Source: Gammaproteobacteria bacterium
Lineage (GTDB): Bacteria > Pseudomonadota > Gammaproteobacteria > QNFE01
Length of the DNA stretch: 64,000 bases
Direction: 5' to 3'
NCBI GenBank assembly: GCA_003645455.1
Contig: QNFE01000002.1
Location: forward strand, 1-64,000
Below the pieces are notes generated by a model, which was given only the letters and a program-made list of their open reading frames with translations, was not told where the DNA came from and made no database searches. Each line of letters opens with the position of its first letter. Within the stretch, counting starts at the first letter, position 1. Of this stretch, positions 53,445 to 62,642 are shown piece after piece. The position numbers and the translations under genes are program-made.

Positions 53445-54742
53445 TCATCGTTTAAATCTGCATAAAGTGGTAAAAAATTCAAATTATCAATCTGCCCTAT
53501 ATTACCACTATTTAAAACAAAGCCTTGTTTTATTTTTGGATTTTCTTTTAAAAATAGATGCAAACTTTTGAGTTTTCCGGCTGGTCCATTTTTTATTTCA
53601 ATCGGATATATTTTATTATCTCGGACAATTAGATAATCAACTTCGGCATTAGAGTTTTTTTTATTACGTTGCCAATAAAATAATCTGTTATTCTGTGAGC
53701 CGCCGTTTGCCATTAACTCTTGTCCTATATATTGCTCGGCTAATGCTCCACGATAAGTTGCCAATAAATCATTGTTTTGAATAAATTCTGTCGGGTTTAT
53801 GCCACAAATATGTTGCATCAAACCTATGTCGAGAAAACAAATTTTAAAAGATTTAATGTTTGCTCCTTGCGTTAATGGCAAACCACTTGCACTTGTAGCA
53901 TAACTTATATTTATCAACATTGCCTTTCTTAAAACTTGTAAAATATTTTTTATTTTATAAGCTGTAATATCTTTTGATATAGTGGTATATTTTATCTCTT
54001 GTCCGACAAGTGATGGCAATTTTTCAAAAACAAAAGATAAAGAATCTGTTTGGATGTTTTTTTGATATTTTAAAATATCTTGCAAAAATGATGTGATTAA
54101 ATTTGAATGGACTTTGACAACATACCTCATTGATTTTGTTATATAGGTTTTTACTGCCTCTGGCATCCCGCCGACTAACATATATTCTTTTAATAATTTT
54201 AATAATTTATTGTGAATTAAAACGGGTAATTTTTTGTTATCTTGCAAGTTTGGGCGATATTTTAATAATTTTTTATTTTTGGTGGCTATAAGAAATTCAG
54301 CAAAACTCATCGGCAACATATACATAAACTCAACCCTGCCAACTGGATAGGATATTTTGTCTAACTCAAATTCCAAAAGAGAGCCTGCCGCTACGATATG
54401 TAATTTTGGCATATCTTCATAAAAATATCGCAAAGCCATCAATGCTCTTGGCGCTAACTGGATTTCATCCAAAAATAATAGGGTTTTGCCGATGATAATA
54501 TTAGTTTTTGTTTCAATTTCAATTATATCAACGATTTTTTGAGCATCAAAATCTTCTGCAAAAATTTTAATAAAACTGTGGTTTTTTTCAAAGTCAATTT
54601 TTATATAGTTTTCAAAATTTTCATTGGCAAACTTTTCAATTATATAAGTTTTGCCAACTTGACGAGCACCACGGACAATCAACGGTTTTCTGTCAGTTGA
54701 TTTTTGCCATTTTTTTAAACTCTTATCTACAAACCTTCTCAT
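53384..54742 (-). CDS. AAA-14/DUF4143 ATPase
   Basis: 452 residues. KPLIVRGARQVGKTYIIEKFA is the Walker A, LLFLDEIQLAPRAL the Walker B, followed by the DUF4143 PD-(D/E)XK-like domain (NAEVDYLIVRDNKIYPIEIKNG). A common mobile archaeal/bacterial family of unclear function, sometimes linked to toxin or defence loci. The last ~20 residues (ERPLHRASTTYTNNKMHLLY) come from the MITE, so the native stop has been displaced. Confidence 0.85.
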   Translation of the reverse strand: MRRFVDKSLKKWQKSTDRKPLIVRGARQVGKTYIIEKFANENFENYIKIDFEKNHSFIKIFAEDFDAQKIVDIIEIETKTNIIIGKTLLFLDEIQLAPRALMALRYFYEDMPKLHIVAAGSLLEFELDKISYPVGRVEFMYMLPMSFAEFLIATKNKKLLKYRPNLQDNKKLPVLIHNKLLKLLKEYMLVGGMPEAVKTYITKSMRYVVKVHSNLITSFLQDILKYQKNIQTDSLSFVFEKLPSLVGQEIKYTTISKDITAYKIKNILQVLRKAMLINISYATSASGLPLTQGANIKSFKICFLDIGLMQHICGINPTEFIQNNDLLATYRGALAEQYIGQELMANGGSQNNRLFYWQRNKKNSNAEVDYLIVRDNKIYPIEIKNGPAGKLKSLHLFLKENPKIKQGFVLNSGNIGQIDNLNFLPLYADLNDERPLHRASTTYTNNKMHLLY

Positions 54743-54789
54743 TATTGATACTTATACAAAAAAACAATACTATAACAAACAAGATTGGA

Positions 54790-54862
54790 TTATGCAAATT
54801 TATTTTAAAAACACCATTGGAAAATCAAAATAAATTTTTAAAACACTATTGGAAAAATCAAA
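54790..54862. repeat. two tandem-like copies of a ~32-bp AT-rich word
   Basis: TTTTAAAAACACCATTGGAA and TTTTTAAAACACTATTGGAA follow one another with the same downstream AAATCAAA. They lie between the ATPase start and rbfA stop. Too AT-rich for a firm structural reading. Confidence 0.4.
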
Positions 54863-54864
54863 TT

Positions 54865-55206
54865 TTATAATTTTGATAATAATTCATCAATTTTTTGTGA
54901 CTTTTCAGGAATATCATCATAAATAAATTCAAGCTCTGGCATAATTCGCAGTTTCATTTTTTTGCTGATATGATATTTTAAAAATCCTTTAGCATGATTT
55001 AGGGGTTTAATTATGCTCTCATCTCCTGTTATTTCAGTTACATATATGCGGGCATAGGATAAATCATGAGTTAAGACTAATTCATTGATGGTAATAATTT
55101 TGTTGTTGAGGCTTGGGTCTTTCAATTGTGTATTGATAAGCACAGCTAATTCTTGGTGAATTTGATCACCTACCTTTAGGTTACGATTTTTGTTCTCTTG
55201 TTGCAT
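54865..55206 (-). CDS. rbfA: ribosome-binding factor A
   Basis: 113 residues, KH-type fold. VGDQIHQELAVLINTQLKDP and YARIYVTEITGDE are family segments, LRIMPELEFIYDD the conserved C-terminal strand. Helps 30S maturation. Last gene of the nusA operon, 3 nt after infB. Confidence 0.94.
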   Translation of the reverse strand: MQQENKNRNLKVGDQIHQELAVLINTQLKDPSLNNKIITINELVLTHDLSYARIYVTEITGDESIIKPLNHAKGFLKYHISKKMKLRIMPELEFIYDDIPEKSQKIDELLSKL

Positions 55207-55209
55207 TTT

Positions 55210-57768
55210 TTATTGTATTTTTTGCTGTATTTCTTCTCGGATATAAACCTCAATTTTGTCATCTTTTTTAATTTCATTATAATTTTTAACCCCGATACCA
55301 CACTCGGTTCCCATCCGCACTTCTTTTACCTCGTCTTTGAAACGTCGTAAGGATTCAACTTCGCCCTCATAGATGACAACATTATCGCGTAACACCCGAA
55401 TTGGAGCATTAATTTTTATCTTGCCATCAACTACCATACAGCCTGCTATGTCGCCTAATTTCTGTGAGCGGAATACTTCTGATACCTTGGCAGTTCCTAT
55501 AATCTGCTCTTTAATTTGCGGAGATAATAAACCTGATGCTGCGGCCTTTACCTCATCAATTAGTTCATAAATTATGCTGTAATAGTGTAAATCAAGTTTA
55601 TTTTCATCAATTAGTTGTTTTGATTGTTTGTCGGCGCGAACATTAAAACCGAAAATTATGGCTTTGGCTGTGATGGCTTGTTGCACATCCGATTTTTTGA
55701 TGCCACCTATGCCACCGAAAACCTTAACGCTAATTTCATCATTTTTATCTTTGATGATTTCTAATGAATTTTTAATTGCCTCAAACGAGCCGTGAGTGTC
55801 GGCTTTTACTAAGATATTTAAAACCTTATCACTTTTTTTGTTGGCAAAAAAATCATCTAATGTTTTTGGCTTGTTGGCAGCTTGTCTCTCTTGCACAAAA
55901 TCGGCATGTCTTTGGTTGGTAAGCTCTCGTGCCATTCGCTCATTTTTAACGACCATAAACTTATCGCCTGAATTAGGTGGCGAGGAAAAACCTAACATTG
56001 AGGCAGGTAGGGCAGGTCCTGCATTATCTAATTGATGATGATTTTCATCAAATAGAGTTCGCACCTTGCCAAATTCCACCCCTGCAACAATAATATCTGA
56101 TTTTTTAAGTGTGCCATTTTGCACCAACAAAGTTGCCATCACACCACGACCCTTATCAAGGCTGGTTTCAACGACAATTCCTGTGGCGTCTCCTGTTGAA
56201 AATGCATGTAATTCCAAAACTTCCGCTTGTAAGATAATGTTATCTAATAAGTCGTCAATACCAGCACCTGTTTTAGCAGATATTTCAACAAAAATATTTT
56301 CTCCACCCCAATCTTCTGGAATTACCTCTAACTTACTTAACTCTTGTTTTACTTTTTCAACATTGGCATTTTCTTTGTCTATTTTGTTGATGGCAACTAT
56401 GATTGGTGCATTGGCAGATTTGGCATGTTCTATCGCCTCAACAGTCTGAGGTTTGACACCATCATCGGCTGCCACTATCAAAATTACAATATCGGTTAAA
56501 TCAGCACCACGAGATCGCATCGCGCTAAATGCGGCATGTCCTGGGGTATCTAAAAATGTTACCATCCCTTTTTTGGTTTCCACATGATAGGCACCAATAT
56601 GCTGGGTTATGCCACCTGATTCCGAATCTGATACTTTGGTTTGACGAATATAATCCAATAGTGAAGTTTTGCCGTGATCAACATGCCCCATCACAGTAAC
56701 AATAGGGGCTCTGGTAATTTTATCGCTATATTTTTTGTTAATTTTTTCTTGAATATCTTTTTCTAATTGGTTGTCGTCTGATTCTTGAGAGGCTGTATGT
56801 TTTAAGTCTTCCACTAATAGAGTTGCTGTGTCGCGGTCAATAGCTTGGTTAATCGTGCTCATAACTCCCATTTTCATTAACTGCTTTATAACATCTCCTA
56901 CTTTGAGTGACATTTGTTGGGCAAGATTAGATATGTCGTTATGGTTGTAAATTTTTATTTTTTTAATCTGAGGTTCAACTGGTTTTTCAAATTCATGTTT
57001 TGTTTTGATGCTAACAACTGATTTTTGTTTTTTGTTTTTGTTGTGAAGAGCCATTTTTTCAGGACTTAGATGAAGTTTATCTCTGTTGGCGATAGCCACA
57101 TCTATTTCATTGCGTTTTTTGCCACCACGGCGACGATTTTTCTTTTTCTTTTTTTTCTGGGTTAGTTCTTTTTCTAGTGATTTTATGTCTTCTTTTTGTT
57201 CCAATTTATCTGTTTTTTTAATGACAAGTTGGGGCTCTTCTTTGATGTTATTGTCTGGGTTAATAATTTTTTTATTATCTGTTTTATTTTGTTCGTTTGT
57301 GGAAGCAATATTCTTGTTATTTTTGTTATCTTTATTTTGTTGTATTCTTTCTTTTAGTTTTGCATCATTTTCTTTTTTCTTTTGTTCTTTATCTTGTAAT
57401 TGCTTTTCTTTGAGTTCTTGGAACAGCTTTTGATGTTTTTGTTTGTCTTCTGTGGCTTGCATTTTGGTAGGTTTTTTTATAGGAGCATTTTTGTTTAATA
57501 TTTTTTTGCCACCTTGCACATTTATAACAACTTTATTTTTAGGAGATTTTTTTGCCGTTAATGTTGTGGTATTGACAAGATTTAATTTTTCTTTCTTTTT
57601 GGGAGAATTTGATGAGCTACGATAGAATTTTGCCATCTGCACAAATTCTTCATTAGTCAAACTATCTGCTGCTTTTTTTATGCCAATATCTGCTGTGACT
57701 AAATCCTTGATAAAGACATCAAGTGATTTTTTAAACCTATTAGCAAATTGTTCAACTGTTTGACTCAT
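55210..57768 (-). CDS. infB: translation initiation factor IF-2
   Basis: 852 residues. IF2-N domain (start, EQFANRFKKSLDVFIKDL), a long Lys/Glu/Asn-rich linker (about 70-260), a second IF2-N, then the G domain APIVTVMGHVDHGKTSLLDYIR, DTPGHAAF, NKID, and domains II-IV. Positions fMet-tRNA on the 30S subunit. The low-complexity linker gives several false plus-strand ORFs in the track. Confidence 0.97.
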   Translation of the reverse strand: MSQTVEQFANRFKKSLDVFIKDLVTADIGIKKAADSLTNEEFVQMAKFYRSSSNSPKKKEKLNLVNTTTLTAKKSPKNKVVINVQGGKKILNKNAPIKKPTKMQATEDKQKHQKLFQELKEKQLQDKEQKKKENDAKLKERIQQNKDNKNNKNIASTNEQNKTDNKKIINPDNNIKEEPQLVIKKTDKLEQKEDIKSLEKELTQKKKKKKNRRRGGKKRNEIDVAIANRDKLHLSPEKMALHNKNKKQKSVVSIKTKHEFEKPVEPQIKKIKIYNHNDISNLAQQMSLKVGDVIKQLMKMGVMSTINQAIDRDTATLLVEDLKHTASQESDDNQLEKDIQEKINKKYSDKITRAPIVTVMGHVDHGKTSLLDYIRQTKVSDSESGGITQHIGAYHVETKKGMVTFLDTPGHAAFSAMRSRGADLTDIVILIVAADDGVKPQTVEAIEHAKSANAPIIVAINKIDKENANVEKVKQELSKLEVIPEDWGGENIFVEISAKTGAGIDDLLDNIILQAEVLELHAFSTGDATGIVVETSLDKGRGVMATLLVQNGTLKKSDIIVAGVEFGKVRTLFDENHHQLDNAGPALPASMLGFSSPPNSGDKFMVVKNERMARELTNQRHADFVQERQAANKPKTLDDFFANKKSDKVLNILVKADTHGSFEAIKNSLEIIKDKNDEISVKVFGGIGGIKKSDVQQAITAKAIIFGFNVRADKQSKQLIDENKLDLHYYSIIYELIDEVKAAASGLLSPQIKEQIIGTAKVSEVFRSQKLGDIAGCMVVDGKIKINAPIRVLRDNVVIYEGEVESLRRFKDEVKEVRMGTECGIGVKNYNEIKKDDKIEVYIREEIQQKIQ

Positions 57769-57770
57769 TG

Positions 57771-59213
57771 TTATGCACCTTTATTTTCATCATCAGGGAT
57801 ATTGATTTTATCGTTTTTATGCTCTGTTTTTTTTGTGTCTTGATCAGAAGATTGATTATCACTATTGTTTTGAGTTTCATCCTCTTCGTTATCTTCGTCT
57901 TGATTTGACAAAAGATATTCCATTGCCCGATCTTGCAGAGTTTGGGCGATTTGATCGTCCAAAACATCAATATTAATTAATTGTTCCACATCAGTGTAGG
58001 CTAATTGTTCAATGCTCTGGAATCCCTCTTGTGCCAAAATTGTCGCAAAATCTTCGTCAATGTCCAAGTATTTAACAAACAATTTAATGACATTCTTTTG
58101 CTCCTCGCTTTGATCTTTATCGGATTGTGACTCATCTACCACATTTAGGCTCCATCCAGTAAGCTCAGATGCCAATCTTACATTCTGACCACTTCTGCCG
58201 ATAGCTTGTGATAAGTTGTCTTTGGAGACCAACACATCCATTGATTTGTTATCTTCATCCATGGATACCGAGCTTATTTCAGCAGGAGACATGGCATTTA
58301 TAATAAACTGCACTATATCATTATCCCAAAGAACGATATCAACTCGCTCGCCATTTAATTCGTCTGATATGGTTTGCACCCTGCTACCACGCATTCCTAC
58401 ACAAGCACCGACTGCATCCAAACGAGGATCCAAAGCTTGCACGGCAATTTTTGCTCGCATTCCAGGGTCGCGAGCGGCTGTATGTAATTTTATAATTCCT
58501 TGTCCTATCTCTGGCACTTCTAATTCAAACAAGCGCATTATAAAATCAGAGCTGGTGCGAGAGGCCAATAAAACCGGACCCTTGCGTTCGATATTTATAT
58601 CACTTAAAATTGCTCGCACTCTATCACCCTTACGAATTGACTCTCGTGGAATTATATCTGCTTTAGGAATCAAGGCTTCTATGTTTTCTTCTAACTCTAT
58701 ATAGGCACCATTTCTATCAACTCTTTTTATGTTGCCCATAATTAACTCACCTACCTTACCCTGATAAGCTTCAATAATTTTATTACGCACGGCATCTTTT
58801 ACTTTTTGAAAAATTACCTGTTTTGCACTTTGGATTGAGATTCTGCCAAAAGCTGTCTGTTCTATTTCTTCTGTAATAAAACCACCCTCTATTATATCAG
58901 GCTCTAATTCAATGGCAGCAGATAGGGTTATGTGTTTTGTGCCGATAAAATCTTTTTGTTCAAAATCTTCGGCATTTTCGTCAACTGCCATCCAGGCACG
59001 ATATGTTTTATATGAGCCATCTTCGCGATTAATTTTAACCTTGGCATCTATGTTTAATTTATGTGTTCGGCGAACAGCAGATGCCAGCGCTTCTTCTAAG
59101 GCAGCAAAGATAACCTCTTTTTCAACATTCTTCTCATTCGAGACGACATCAACGACCATTAAAATTTCTTTGTGGTCAATTACCTGATTCGTTATTTTTT
59201 TTGGTTTTGCCAT
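57771..59213 (-). CDS. nusA: transcription termination/antitermination factor NusA
   Basis: 480 residues: N-terminal RNAP-binding domain, S1 domain (GELIMGNIKRVDRNGAYIEL), KH1 and KH2 (DPRLDAVGACVGMRGSRVQTI, QAIGRSGQNVRLASEL) and one C-terminal HhH/AR2-like repeat (ATILAQEGFQSIEQLAY). E. coli NusA has two such repeats; here a long acidic tail (residues 440-480) takes that place. 2 nt before infB. Confidence 0.96.
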   Translation of the reverse strand: MAKPKKITNQVIDHKEILMVVDVVSNEKNVEKEVIFAALEEALASAVRRTHKLNIDAKVKINREDGSYKTYRAWMAVDENAEDFEQKDFIGTKHITLSAAIELEPDIIEGGFITEEIEQTAFGRISIQSAKQVIFQKVKDAVRNKIIEAYQGKVGELIMGNIKRVDRNGAYIELEENIEALIPKADIIPRESIRKGDRVRAILSDINIERKGPVLLASRTSSDFIMRLFELEVPEIGQGIIKLHTAARDPGMRAKIAVQALDPRLDAVGACVGMRGSRVQTISDELNGERVDIVLWDNDIVQFIINAMSPAEISSVSMDEDNKSMDVLVSKDNLSQAIGRSGQNVRLASELTGWSLNVVDESQSDKDQSEEQKNVIKLFVKYLDIDEDFATILAQEGFQSIEQLAYTDVEQLINIDVLDDQIAQTLQDRAMEYLLSNQDEDNEEDETQNNSDNQSSDQDTKKTEHKNDKINIPDDENKGA

Positions 59214-59217
59214 ATTT

Positions 59218-59673
59218 TTATCCCTTAATCTGTCCTACAATATTTGCTTTTGCAATATTTTGATAGTCAATTTCTATTTGTTGTTTATTTTCAATTATTG
59301 TTATGGTGTCATCATCAACTTTTTTAATAATTCCTTTATAGTTCTTTTGATTATTTACAATGTTTGGAACTAATAGTTTTATTTTAACTTGCTCCTCTAT
59401 GTGTTTTGCATAGTCGTCAATCTCAAATAATGGTCTGTTAATGCCAGGAGATGAAACTATTAAATTTTTAATGTTGTCTGATAGATTTTCAACATCAAGA
59501 AGAACATTTAAATTCCGACTGTATTTTGCACAATCGTCAGCATTGATAGCATTATTTTTGTCGATGTATATCTCCAAAATACCGTTGCTGTGATTAAAGT
59601 TCAAACCAACAAATTCATATGATAACGAATCCGCTATGTTTTTACACAATATTTTAATTTTATCTATAACCAT
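59218..59673 (-). CDS. rimP: ribosome maturation factor RimP
   Basis: 151 residues. GLNFNHSNGILEIYIDKNNAINADDCAKYSRNLNVLLD and SSPGINRPLF are characteristic. Needed for 30S maturation. First protein gene of the rimP-nusA-infB-rbfA operon; the initiator tRNA lies just upstream. Confidence 0.93.
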   Translation of the reverse strand: MVIDKIKILCKNIADSLSYEFVGLNFNHSNGILEIYIDKNNAINADDCAKYSRNLNVLLDVENLSDNIKNLIVSSPGINRPLFEIDDYAKHIEEQVKIKLLVPNIVNNQKNYKGIIKKVDDDTITIIENKQQIEIDYQNIAKANIVGQIKG

Positions 59674-59685
59674 AATCAGTATTAT

Positions 59686-59701
59686 GAGACCCTCGCATAA
59701 T
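59686..59701. repeat. degenerate single end resembling the GAGACC repeat
   Basis: GAGACCCTCGCATAAT, preceded by ATTAT, matches 13 of 16 bases of the standard end. No opposite end is seen. It also shares CCTCGCAT with the tRNA 5' end at 59800-59808, so chance similarity is possible. Confidence 0.3.
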
Positions 59702-59721
59702 AAAAAAGCTCCAAATGGAGC
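59702..59721 (-). terminator. hairpin after tRNA-fMet
   Basis: On the minus strand GCTCC-ATTT-GGAGC followed by TTTTTT. A small but standard terminator between the tRNA and rimP; partial read-through to rimP is likely as in related operons. Confidence 0.6.
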
Positions 59722-59730
59722 CCTATAAAG

Positions 59731-59807
<77 letters not shown>

Positions 59808-59879
59808 TCAAAAAAAATTACTATCAAGCCGAGTATTATAATCTTTTTTTAACAAAATGCAAATTTTTTATTATTTTAT

Positions 59880-59908
59880 TTGACATTATGGATTTAATAT
59901 ATGATAAT
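59880..59908 (+). promoter_or_regulatory. near-consensus promoter of rpsT
   Basis: TTGACA, 17 nt, GATAAT; start near 59915, 25 nt before the rpsT ATG. Confidence 0.75.
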
Positions 59909-59939
59909 GTGCTTTTTTATTTCTTTATTTATTTTAATT

Positions 59940-60203
59940 ATGGCAAATACAAATCAGGCAAAAAAAAGAGCAAGACAGGCGGAAACTCACAGGTTAAGAA
60001 ACACATCTTCTCGCTCTATGATGCGCACCTACCTTAAAAATACAATTGCCGCAATAGATGAAAAAGACAAAAAAACAGCCGCAGAAAAATATTTATTATT
60101 AGTGCCAGTATTAGATAAATCAGTCTCAAAAGGCTTAATCCACAAAAACAAAGCTGCAAGATATAAAAGTCGACTTAACACAAAAATCAAATCATTATCA
60201 TAA
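59940..60203 (+). CDS. rpsT: 30S ribosomal protein S20
   Basis: 87 residues. [21 protein letters not shown] is the typical start, [19 protein letters not shown] the typical end. ATG 59940 is used rather than the track start 59901, which would add a non-family hydrophobic leader. Its stop overlaps the stop of the convergent phosphatase gene by 6 bp. Confidence 0.95.
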   Translation: MANTNQAKKRARQAETHRLRNTSSRSMMRTYLKNTIAAIDEKDKKTAAEKYLLLVPVLDKSVSKGLIHKNKAARYKSRLNTKIKSLS

Positions 60204-60836
60204 CAATTCTGTGATATTGTCAATAATTGATAGTGGTTTATATTTTTGTAAATCTTGTGGGCAATGCACTCCATAGCTGACCCCTATACTTGCTACCTTA
60301 GCATTTTGTGCCATCTCTAAGTCATAGGTAGTATCTCCTATTATTATAGCTTGTGATGATTTAAAATTTAATTGTTGTAAAATTTCATTTATCATTTGAG
60401 GATGGGGTTTATTTTTTGTTTGTTCGGCAGTGCGATAGGTCGCAAAAAACTTTGTTAACTTAGTGTTTTTTAAATCTGATAGTAATCCTCTCTCGCCCTT
60501 GCCTGTAGCTATTGCAAGAATATACCCCCTATCATATAGTTTTTCAATGGTAGATTTTGCATTTTCAAATAAGTCGCTACTCTGTGGTTCTGATGAAAAA
60601 TAACAATTGCGATAAATCTTGACTGCTTTTTTTATATCAAATTGTTCGGTGGGGAATAAGGTTAAAATTGCATTTTCTAATCCTAAACCAATTATATTTT
60701 TTAATTCAATATCTGTGCATTTGGGTAGTTTTAATGTTGTTGCCATAGATTTCAGACAACCGACAATTTTTGCCTCTGAGTTCATAATTGTGCCATCCCA
60801 GTCAAAAATCAATAATTTTATTTTTTTGTTATTCAA
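60198..60836 (-). CDS. HAD-IA family phosphatase
   Basis: 212 residues. [14 protein letters not shown] (nucleophile motif I), [11 protein letters not shown] (II), KPHP (III Lys) and [15 protein letters not shown] (IV) with a helical cap. Similar to Gph/YqaB-like phosphatases; phosphoglycolate would be a sensible substrate in a RuBisCO-bearing cell, but this cannot be told from sequence. 8-bp overlap with the HxlR gene. Confidence 0.85.
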   Translation of the reverse strand: MNNKKIKLLIFDWDGTIMNSEAKIVGCLKSMATTLKLPKCTDIELKNIIGLGLENAILTLFPTEQFDIKKAVKIYRNCYFSSEPQSSDLFENAKSTIEKLYDRGYILAIATGKGERGLLSDLKNTKLTKFFATYRTAEQTKNKPHPQMINEILQQLNFKSSQAIIIGDTTYDLEMAQNAKVASIGVSYGVHCPQDLQKYKPLSIIDNITELL

Positions 60837-61155
60837 TGTGGTTTTGCCCCCACTTTTTCATTTGCTCTAAAATTGGTAATAGAGTTTTGCCATAATCACT
60901 TATATTATACAATACTTTTGGTGGCACCTCTGGATATATTTTTTTTTCAATTATACCGTCATTAACTAATTCTTGTAATTTATTTGCCAAAGTTTGTTTT
61001 GATATTTTGTCAGTATTTTTTAGTATAATTCCAAACCTATTATATCCTAACAGTATCAAAAATAAAATTATAGGTTTATATTTTCCACCAATTTTTGACA
61101 TACAATAGGTTATAGGGCATTTAAATTGATCCGTAGTATATTTTTTTTCAGGCAT
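60829..61155 (-). CDS. HxlR-family transcriptional regulator
   Basis: 108 residues. Winged helix with FKCPITYCMSKIGGKYKPIILF, ISKQTLANKLQELVNDGIIEKKIYPEVPPKVLYNIS and an N-terminal conserved Cys as in redox- or aldehyde-sensing HxlR members. Divergent from the MBL-fold gene, which is its likely target; a MITE now lies between them. Confidence 0.85.
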   Translation of the reverse strand: MPEKKYTTDQFKCPITYCMSKIGGKYKPIILFLILLGYNRFGIILKNTDKISKQTLANKLQELVNDGIIEKKIYPEVPPKVLYNISDYGKTLLPILEQMKKWGQNHIE

Positions 61156-61307
61156 AATGTGTTCTAAATTACAATTATCAATATTTATAGACTAACTACA
61201 TTTTTTTAGACTACTTGACACAATTTAGTCATTTTCTTACAATACCTTATTTGACAATTTAATTTTGTCAATATTCGTTGCAAGATAAAAATCTTGTATT
61301 ATACATT

Positions 61308-61404
61308 GAGACCTTTGCATAATTCAAGTGCGGTTTAGAATAATAAGAAAATAGTGCATATTTTATTGTTGTTATAAATTGTGCTTAAAGCATGCAAAGG
61401 TCTC
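61308..61404. mobile_element. GAGACC-family MITE (97 bp), 4/5 flanking match
   Basis: GAGACCTTTGCATAATTCAA and inverse (TTAAAGCATGCAAAGGTCTC), flanks ACATT and ATATT. Short class. Lies in the divergent region between HxlR and the MBL gene, which itself has a separate AT-rich part (61156-61307) with no other clear signal. Confidence 0.88.
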
Positions 61405-61427
61405 ATATTATCTTTTGGAGAATTTTT

Positions 61428-62303
61428 ATGAAAATTATTTTTAAAACACTTATAACAGCTGTATCTTTATCTTTTTTGTCATCTGTTTTATATGCAAATG
61501 ACACTAAAAATATTGAAATTATGGAGATTGGTGACAACAAAATTCATACATTTTATGGCATTTCAAACTCACATATTATTGAAACCCCATCAAAACTTAT
61601 TTTGATAGATATGCAGTTTAATTTTAAATTAGCTACAAAACTCAATGAGTATATTAAAACTTTAAAAAAACCATTGAGCAAAATTATTTTATCACATTCA
61701 CACCCTGACCATTGGTTTGGTTATCCGATTTTTAAAGATGTGCCGATTATAACTACCTCGGGTATTGTTGCAGATTTAAACCATAAGGGAGCGTTTTATA
61801 TAAAAAGATTGCAGAAAAAAATGGCAGCTATTATCCCTAAAAAACCAGTTGAACCTCTTACAACTTTAAAACTTGGCAAGCAAAACTGGGGTGGATTGGA
61901 TGTTATTGTAGAAGAATATACCGAACAAGAAGCCCATCATTCAATTTTGATAAAAATCCCCCAGCATAAAGTTATGATAGGTCAGGATTTGTTTTATAAC
62001 AATATGCACCTTGTAGCATCGCAGCGAAGTCGTAATAATAACTGGATTAAAATTTTACAATCTTTTCAAAAAAATGAAGCAAAATTATATGATAAAATTT
62101 TAACAGGTCACGGTAAAAATACTGATACTTCTGTATTTGCTGATAATATAACTTATCTACAGAAATTAGAGCAAATTTTGGCATCAGGTGCCAACAAAGA
62201 AGAAACAAAAGAACAGCTAATCAAAGCATTTCCTGATAGAGGTGGCAAAGGCTTTATCAATATTACAGTTGGTAATTTGTTTGTCGACAAGAACAAAAAA
62301 TAA
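61428..62303 (+). CDS. exported MBL-fold metallo-hydrolase
   Basis: 291 residues from ATG 61428 (GGAG upstream; the track start 61392 is repeat-derived). A signal peptide (TLITAVSLSFLSSVLYA) is followed by LSHSHPDHWFGYP, the HxHxDH zinc motif, later QEAHHSILIKIP, GQDLFYNN and LTGHGKNTD. Similar to periplasmic beta-lactamase-fold hydrolases of unknown substrate. Likely controlled by the divergent HxlR protein. Confidence 0.85.
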   Translation: MKIIFKTLITAVSLSFLSSVLYANDTKNIEIMEIGDNKIHTFYGISNSHIIETPSKLILIDMQFNFKLATKLNEYIKTLKKPLSKIILSHSHPDHWFGYPIFKDVPIITTSGIVADLNHKGAFYIKRLQKKMAAIIPKKPVEPLTTLKLGKQNWGGLDVIVEEYTEQEAHHSILIKIPQHKVMIGQDLFYNNMHLVASQRSRNNNWIKILQSFQKNEAKLYDKILTGHGKNTDTSVFADNITYLQKLEQILASGANKEETKEQLIKAFPDRGGKGFINITVGNLFVDKNKK

Positions 62304-62326
62304 CGATTAGTTATATATTGCCCTAT

Positions 62327-62357
62327 AAAATAAGCTCCAATTTGGAGCTTATTTTTT
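62327..62357 (+). terminator. terminator after the MBL-fold gene
   Basis: AAAATAAGCTCC-AATT-GGAGCTTATTTTTT: long stem with a T-run on the plus strand, and an A-run that makes it usable on the other strand. Confidence 0.9.
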
Positions 62358-62435
62358 GCAAAATTTATATTATTTTTCAAGTTTTACTTATAAAATATAC
62401 AATAATTTTTTAGTTTTTATTGAAAAATAAAATGT

Positions 62436-62441
62436 TATACT
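62436..62441 (+). promoter_or_regulatory. possible -10 box for cbbM, upstream of the MITE
   Basis: TATACT with no good -35 at the right distance. If real, the MITE would form most of the cbbM leader. Weak. Confidence 0.25.
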
Positions 62442-62459
62442 ATGCTTGTTTTTATTTTA

Positions 62460-62618
62460 GAGGCCTTTGCATAAATCAAGTGCTGTTTATAGAATACAGA
62501 AAATAGCACATTTTTATAGCAAAAATGAGGAATATGGCAATTCCCTTTGACGAATTTTTGCTATAAAAAGGTGCATTTTGTGTTTTTATAAATTGTGCTT
62601 GATTTATGCAAAGGTCTC
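62460..62618. mobile_element. GAGACC-family MITE (159 bp) in the cbbM leader, 4/5 flanking match
   Basis: GAGGCCTTTGCATAAATCAA and inverse, flanks TTTTA and TATTA. It has the inner inverted pair TATAGCAAAAATGAGG / GACGAATTTTTGCTAT. Its right end is 24 bp before the cbbM ATG; the SD (GGAG, 62631-62634) lies outside it. Confidence 0.88.
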
Positions 62619-62642
62619 TATTATTTTTTTGGAGATACAATT

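Noticed and set aside
57086-57433. 115-residue Phe/Ser-rich plus ORF
   Set aside because: Antisense of the low-complexity Lys/Glu linker of infB.
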